Source: Pomacea canaliculata (lineage: Eukaryota > Mollusca > Gastropoda > Architaenioglossa > Ampullariidae). From it: a stretch of DNA of 64,000 bases. The stretch is from positions 9,844,464 to 9,908,463 of the forward strand of contig NC_037602.1 in the NCBI RefSeq assembly GCF_003073045.1, written 5' to 3'. Below the pieces are notes generated by a model. That model searched no databases. It was not told where the DNA came from and saw only the letters and a list, made by a program, of their open reading frames with translations. Within the stretch, counting starts at the first letter, position 1, and each line of letters begins with the position of its first letter. Positions 57,859 to 64,000 of the stretch are shown here, piece after piece. A program made the position numbers and the translations under genes.

Positions 57859-59330
57859 GATAGTCGGTGTCAGTGTATATGTAAATGTTCTATTATAGCG
57901 ATATTTTTTAATAATAATTAAAAAACATCCCAACTAGGTTGTTTTCTCCCACATTCTTCCAGATTCAGAGATGCAAGCACTAACTACACATACACTTTTC
58001 CGTTAACATTATTATTTTTCCTCTTTAAATGCACACAAATTGATATACATTAAGAAGTCAGCTGTCTCTCGCTGGACATTTGAGACTGTATAATTTCATT
58101 ATTTGTTTTAACGAAACAATTATTTTAAAGAATAAGTTAAAATCACAAGCAGATGCTGATGCTTCTTCATTGATCCACATTAGCAGATTCAACAAGGATC
58201 GAAAACCATCTGACAAGCTAAAAAAAAAAAAAACAACTGGATACTCTAATGACACCCATCGATGGCATGCATACCGAAATTCCATTTTAGTCAGAATTAA
58301 TTTTTTAGCAGACGACTCGGCCGTCAATGACAGTGCGACACGTATCATCACCATCCATCAAGTCGACTGCAAAATCTGAGTTAAAAAATACAGTCAGCAA
58401 AAATGTTTCTCGTCAGCCTTATCACACGCCACTCTCCATACGCAAAAAAAAAAACAAAAATAAAAACTTCCATTATTTGTCATGATGATGATAAAAGCTA
58501 AGAGAACACGAATGTGTCGACCATATTTTCGAGGCCATGAATTCACAGACGTGGGAATGAGATCAATTATACATTTATCAACATTTCTTCGATCTTCGAT
58601 CAAAGCAGGCTAGGATGAACCCACATCCATATAATTTTATTCTGGCATGCCAGAGCATAGAACAGCAAACAGAAGAGAATCGTGGAATTGGCAAAATTCC
58701 AAAGTAGGAGGGTCAATGACTCACTATTACACCTAACTTGAAAAAAAAACCATCTTGCAAATACCAAACGTAAGCTGGAAACGCATACGCATACGCACAC
58801 GAACATCATTTTTTTTTCTCGTTTCCTAACGAGGGCTAGAAATGCCTGGGGGATGACAGTGTAAATATAATGTTTGTTAACGTGTTCTGGGTGTTAACAT
58901 GTAAATATGATGTTTGCGGACGTGGCAGCAATCAACTCCATTGTCCTCTGACAGCAGTTGCGCGAACATGACTCTCATACTTGGTGCCAGTACAACACAA
59001 ATTTATAAAAAGTCTTTTACAAATTAAGATTAAAAACAAACAAATAGCAAGTTCAATAAAGATTTTTATTGGACTTTTCCCAAAAAAACTGGTTAGAGTG
59101 TCTTTTCAACTTGTTTTTAAGCACGAGCAGTTGGTGTGAACGCTGGCGGTTAGTGAGGACTCGAACTACACCGGTTCCATGAGAAGGTTATGAGCAGTGT
59201 GTAGACTTTCTTGCGTTTGGAAGCAATGTGATCCAATCGTTTGGCCAATAAAAGGGAGTTGAAACAGAGTCTTGATTGCCATTGATTTTCAAAGCATCTC
59301 ATCTGTTGCCTTCTATTTTTAGCAGCGATT
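57859..59330. other. Intergenic, nothing recognised
   Basis: AT-rich, with A-runs and short chance open frames on both strands. Confidence 0.4.
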
Positions 59331-59333
59331 TAC

Positions 59334-59425
59334 TGGTCCTCGATAGCGCAGTGGCAAAAACAATTTGCTATCCGCAGGCTGCGATCGGTTTGTTGTTAAA
59401 ACTTTCAGAACAAGTTTATGCTTTC
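59334..59425 (+). repeat. tRNA-derived SINE-like fragment
   Basis: GGTCCTCGATAGCGCAGTGG is a good A-box head (TAGCGCAGTGG). About 30 bases later TCCGCAGGCTGCGATCGGTT stands where the B-box begins, but the GGTTCRANTCC core has decayed. The cloverleaf is not complete. Confidence 0.5.
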
Positions 59426-61440
59426 TGGCTGTGAGTTTTTCTCGAGGTGTCTGTCACTCCATTTCTTTTTTTGACAAAAAGTAATTAAAGTGGGTAGACA
59501 TTATAGACTAACGTAAATAAGAAATCAAACAATTGGAGGCAGATTGAGAAAAAATGTAGGGAAGAAAGAAGAAATTAAAATAGAGAAAAGGAAAAACAGA
59601 ACAGAAAAGGAATGAAAAGAATAAGAAAAATAATATAATAATGCTTTTAGAACAATTTGCTGAAAAAGGGTTTTTTGAGATATAAGCATTCTGCATAAGT
59701 AAAGGAGGAATGAAACAATAATATTAGAGGGAAACACATTCTTATCTTGGAAACACATTTATAGGAAGACTTTGTTACTCAGTAACCTGACAACAGTCTA
59801 TCGACATAGAAAGGGAATGAGGTGGGTTTGGTATCTTTCTGTCAGCAGAATGTAATTCTACAGGTGCTTTTCCTAAATGGCACTGATGACACGTGGGCCA
59901 ACAGGAAAGATAAATGATTACCAGAGACGCAATATCAGAATTGTTTTGAGGGTTACCACCAAAATATAGAAACACAACTTAGTACCAAGAAAATCCAGAA
60001 AGTACAGAACTCTGTTGCTGGTGCTTAGAGTAGGACACGTGACCTCGCCATCCCTCTACTTCGTTGTCTACGAATCTTGCGTGTTTGCTGGGTTCTACTC
60101 TCATCGCTTAAATCGTAAACTGTACAAAACTTTAAAATAAACTGGTTTCCGCATCTCTTTATAGCTGTTTATCTTGGTATATATTAATTACCACCGCTGT
60201 CTGTCTGTCTTTTTTAAACCCGTTTGTCTCTCTCTCTCTCTCTCTTTCTCTCTTTCATTACTTACGTTCATTATGTGAATCGAAATATTTTTTCATTCTC
60301 ACCAGCTGGGTCTTACTTGCAGCTTGGCACTTCCTTCTCATCCCCCACCCACCACACCATCTTGTTTTCATTTTCTCTCGCAGAAGACTAGTTATATTTC
60401 TTGTCCAGCTTCCTGGTATACAGCAAATTACGAGATAATTAAAAACAGAATTTCTTGTAGAGCTCTTGTGTACCACCATTGATTTTACTCCTGAACATTA
60501 TTGCAATGTTTACTCACTCTGTGTGTGTGTGTGTGCTTGTGATAATATACGATTATTCAAAAACAACGAATTCGGCAAACAAATGCGTGCTGCTGTGATG
60601 GTGCTGCTCATGAAGCGACTGTGCCTCCATCTGAAACCACTCCGACATTCTGTCTATACCCACATGTTCCTCCATTATCTAGAAAGTCACTAAAGGCATC
60701 TCATGGCAGTCTCTGACATAATACACCTTTTCACCAAACAAATGGAAGGCCATCAAGCTCAGAAAAAATTCCTCAAAAAATTACAATTTAATTCAAGTCG
60801 GTCATTCTGTACTTTGTGAACTAATATATGATTAAGGGATGCTCTTTCCGTTCCGTTGACAAAGTTCCTGACTTCATGTTTAAGAAGAGGAAAAAAAGAA
60901 GTGGATCAAAGAAAGAAAGGAGAAGAGAAAATGCATCGAGTAATTTTATAACTTCTTTCTGGAAGGATTATTTGTTTAGTGTAGCAACATGTACAGTGTC
61001 TTTCACCATCATCCTTTGATCGTCAGTAGACAATGTCTATCCTGAAAATGTGTGTACAGCCATATTTTGAAATTTTGGAAAAAGCAATAAACTTTACTCT
61101 CAAAATGCATTTGATAATATTCTCTACATTAATAACTAACGTCTTTTAATACAATACAACATGAAATACATTTCTCTTGCAATAAATAACCTTTAATCTT
61201 AGACCAGGCTTCATTTTATACGTTAGAAGTCTACTAGCATATATCATCAGGTGCCTAACTGAAGATATTCCAACATGCCAAAACTATACTTGTTCCAACA
61301 TTAGCTTACAATATCCTTCAAGGATTTTAAAGAAGCACAGCTCGGACTGGCAATGATCTACCATTGACCCACTACGAATCCAGTAATGACAAGCAAATCC
61401 AAGAGAAAACAGAATCGTTGAGAACGTTGAACCCAAACCC
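59426..61440. other. Intergenic, nothing recognised
   Basis: AT-rich. A (CT)n microsatellite lies at about 60226-60256. No coding frame of note. Confidence 0.4.
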
Positions 61441-61907
61441 AGTGCTAACCAGACGCAAAGGGTCGCCTAAGGATGTTAGGTGAAGGTTGACAACTGCTAT
61501 TTCCCCCAAGCGGAGGAAGAAGGCTTTAGCCCCGTCCCTCCACCTCAACCAGAAGGGAACTAACCTCTCTACCTGCAGAAGAGGTCTGTGGCGTATCGAA
61601 AATTGGATCTACTGCGCCCCGGCCCCAGCCTCGCTCGGCACAGCCTCCTTTGAAAGACGGAGTCCCTTTGCCCATCGCAAATCAGATTTTCTGTTTGACA
61701 GGTTGTCAGTCATTTGGGCACACGGTGGCCTGCCCAACACTCACCCTCCCAGACATACCTCTGCTTCATCCGCTGCTTCGTCTCACGAACCCTTTCTAAG
61801 ACCTGTTCCTCCACCTTCTCCTTCTCTTCTTCCTTCTCCACGACCGCTACTTCGTTACTCCTTCAATGCTATTTGAACATACGTGCACGTACCCGAAATA
61901 TTCAAAC

Positions 61908-61944
<37 letters not shown>
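61441..61944 (+). repeat. GC-richer segment ending in (TTA)n, possible retroposed repeat
   Basis: Base composition rises sharply at about 61441, a 129-codon Pro/Ser/Arg-rich frame runs through it, and it ends in a clean (TTA)n run at 61908-61944. A tail of short AT-rich repeats is usual for I- or CR1-like LINEs and SINEs. I recognise no reverse transcriptase motif and see no target duplication, so the class is open. Confidence 0.35.
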
Positions 61945-64000
61945 GAAATTATCGCGGTCAGAATCATTTTGTAAGTAATCCTTTCGGAGAGAGAAAATTT
62001 ATATTTTACACCACTGAAGTCCACCCAGCTTTGTGAATAAATGCCACATTCAGAGGAAGAACAGAGTGTCCGAAACAAGAATTGAATTTTTTAAAAAAAA
62101 GACCAACTGACTGTCACTATTCTGGCGACAAACTACAGTTATTAGTAGCAGTTTGAGAGAGAGAGAGATGGAAGGGAACCTTTCTGTTCAATTTCCGAAT
62201 TTGGAATAAAGCAATCTGACAGACCAGCCTGAACTGTCGCACATTAGCCCCCTGAACTCGGTAAGCTTGTCTCTAAATCTTCATTCTAACCTGTCTGAAT
62301 GCTTGACTGGCTGCTTACGTAGGTGCATTTCATACAAGTCCGTGTGTCTGACAGTTAGATGCTTTCTTGATTCTTTTTCTTTTATCTGCATTAATAGACT
62401 TTCTGGAGCTGAGGGCGAAGTTGTTTCCCTTCTCTTTCATGGACATGAAATGGCTATTGGCATCGATTAGATTTATTTGTTCGTTTTCTCCTCCGTTTCC
62501 ATAGATCAAGTTCCTCCAATAACTGCGGTGCACTCTTCTCGAAGGACGACCACCATGGCAATAAACCGCTGAGTTTCAATCTTTTTGCAGACGCTGAAGG
62601 AGGTACTGTAGGCTCCGATGCCTCAACATGAGAGGCATCGGGATGAATAAGTCATGCCTTCTTCTCTCTGAAGGAATCTGATCTGTCGTTGAGGGTGTTG
62701 CTTCTTTTTTGTTGCTGCTTGTGATAAAAGTAATTCAGCTGTTGGTCTTGCTCCTTCTTGTCCTGCCACCACCATCATCAAAACCACAACAAAGTACTGC
62801 TACTGTGCACGTAAGGAATCCATAAAAAACATCTATAGATGATTATTAATGATTTTATTAATCTTTGGGTATAATTCAAATTAGAGAAATTGACTGTTGT
62901 TCAGAACTTTAAACTGTAGGTAAACGTTTTTCTCACACCTGATCACAGAAAATCTTATACTTGATATTAACCATATTGAAACAATTGCTCCAAAGTGCTG
63001 GGAGTAAAATGAAACACGGTGTAAATCGGGCAAAAGCAAGAAAAAGAAAAAAAAGAAGTGAAAAGCGAATATAAATCAAAAGAAACAAAAAAAGAGCAAA
63101 GCAAACATTTAAAAAACAATATAAACAAATTCATAGGTTAATAATAAGATTGATATCGAAATTCTCGGTTGACTGGACGATGGAGACGCAGATCATCGTG
63201 TACACATAAAACTGTTATATTTTATACACATATTCTTACTTTTATTTATTATCTCTCACCTAGCAGACATATATATCCTTAAAGATATTAGTGGCATCAA
63301 TCTACCAAAGCGATGGAATGGAACTCTAATGGAATAGTTCGTGAGGAGCATCTTGAGGTCTCAAGGAAGCAGGCAGACAGCTCCATCCTCAGACCTCCAT
63401 GGCCATCAGCAAACCACGCAGCCCAAGGCTGAGCCATGTGGACAAAAACAGTTAAACATAGCAACAAAATCGAAAGGTATGCAGAAGGAGGGGCAAAATC
63501 ATCTTCACCACCAAATGAAATTCACCCTGCCCCAAAAAGCCAGTAACATTAGGAAAAGGCAGAAACAGTGAATAGGGTTTCTCTGGTGTTTGTGTACGGA
63601 CCTGCAACAAAGATAGGATTTTTCACGAAGAAACTCCGGTTTTATCCAATTGGTATGGTGAGGAATTCTCCTAGGGGGACTCGGGGGAGAGCAAACATAA
63701 TCTGTCTGCGAGAAATACCTCCAGGAGATGTTGAAATGTAAGACTGTAGAAAGAAGAAACAACGTAACCGCTGGGAATTATTATTTTTTTCTTTCCTTTC
63801 GAATTGCGTATTTCTTGGCACTTTAAAGGAAATGAAGTGAAAAAAACCCTGATATTTCCATTTTCTGAATGGGTCGTAGAGAAAGAAAGAAACAGTAAGA
63901 GAGGGATGGGTGAGAGTTATGGTGATGGTGGGAGGGGCAGAGAAAGTGAAGGAAGGATCAAAAAAGGACAACGTGGCGAAAAGAGGGACGGGGAAGGGTC
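61945..64000. other. Intergenic to window end, nothing recognised
   Basis: Short overlapping open frames on both strands and purine-rich stretches near the right edge. No domain, RNA gene or repeat end that I can support. Confidence 0.4.

Overview
This looks like animal nuclear DNA, most likely from a mollusc, perhaps a gastropod; that assignment is inference. The genes have several small exons with standard GT-AG introns, and the intergenic DNA is AT-rich and full of microsatellites, tRNA-derived SINE-like pieces, hAT-like and Mutator-like MITEs and LINE scraps. The single-exon class A GPCRs with a relaxed NPxxY motif resemble lophotrochozoan peptide/chemosensory receptors. There are no bacterial operons, no CRISPR array and no recognisable rRNA or tRNA gene.

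Left edge (1-4.7 kb): the C-terminal tail of one rhodopsin-family GPCR on the + strand, cut by the window edge, then a complete single-exon GPCR on the - strand.

Centre (6-38.5 kb): a cluster of oxidoreductase genes. Five near full-length seven-exon genes encode short-chain dehydrogenases of the 15-hydroxyprostaglandin dehydrogenase (HPGD) type, and a sixth, lone last exon lies at 6.2-6.4 kb. There are two subtypes. Type A (N-terminus MDPQGK) comprises copy 1 (+, pseudogene), copy 2 (+, intact) and copy 4 (-, intact). Type B (N-terminus MDLRGK) comprises copy 3 (+, broken) and copy 5 (-, open but with the catalytic serine changed to alanine). Copies 1 and 2 sit in a direct duplication of about 5.2-5.7 kb. 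Copies 3, 4 and 5 form a B(+), A(-), B(-) arrangement in which the two B genes make a long inverted repeat around the A gene. An eight-exon aldo-keto reductase gene (-) lies between copies 2 and 3. Three apparently translatable SDR genes and one AKR, both NAD(P)-dependent carbonyl/alcohol enzyme families, share about 30 kb.

Right of centre (40.7-47.7 kb): two + strand genes for small proteins with an RIIa (dimerisation/docking-like) domain, the fold found in sperm and ciliary AKAP-binding proteins. They share a distinctive tail motif, LPDWPYFNKFLRR. The second gene has three exons and adds a four-cysteine, zinc-ribbon-like segment.

Right third (47.7-64 kb): no gene that I can defend. It holds a Mutator-like MITE with repeat-built termini, SINE-like pieces, microsatellites and a degenerate tandem repeat.

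The exon coordinates were worked out by hand from splice sites, reading phase and comparison among paralogues. The four intact multi-exon models (copies 2, 4, 5 and the AKR) all join in frame.
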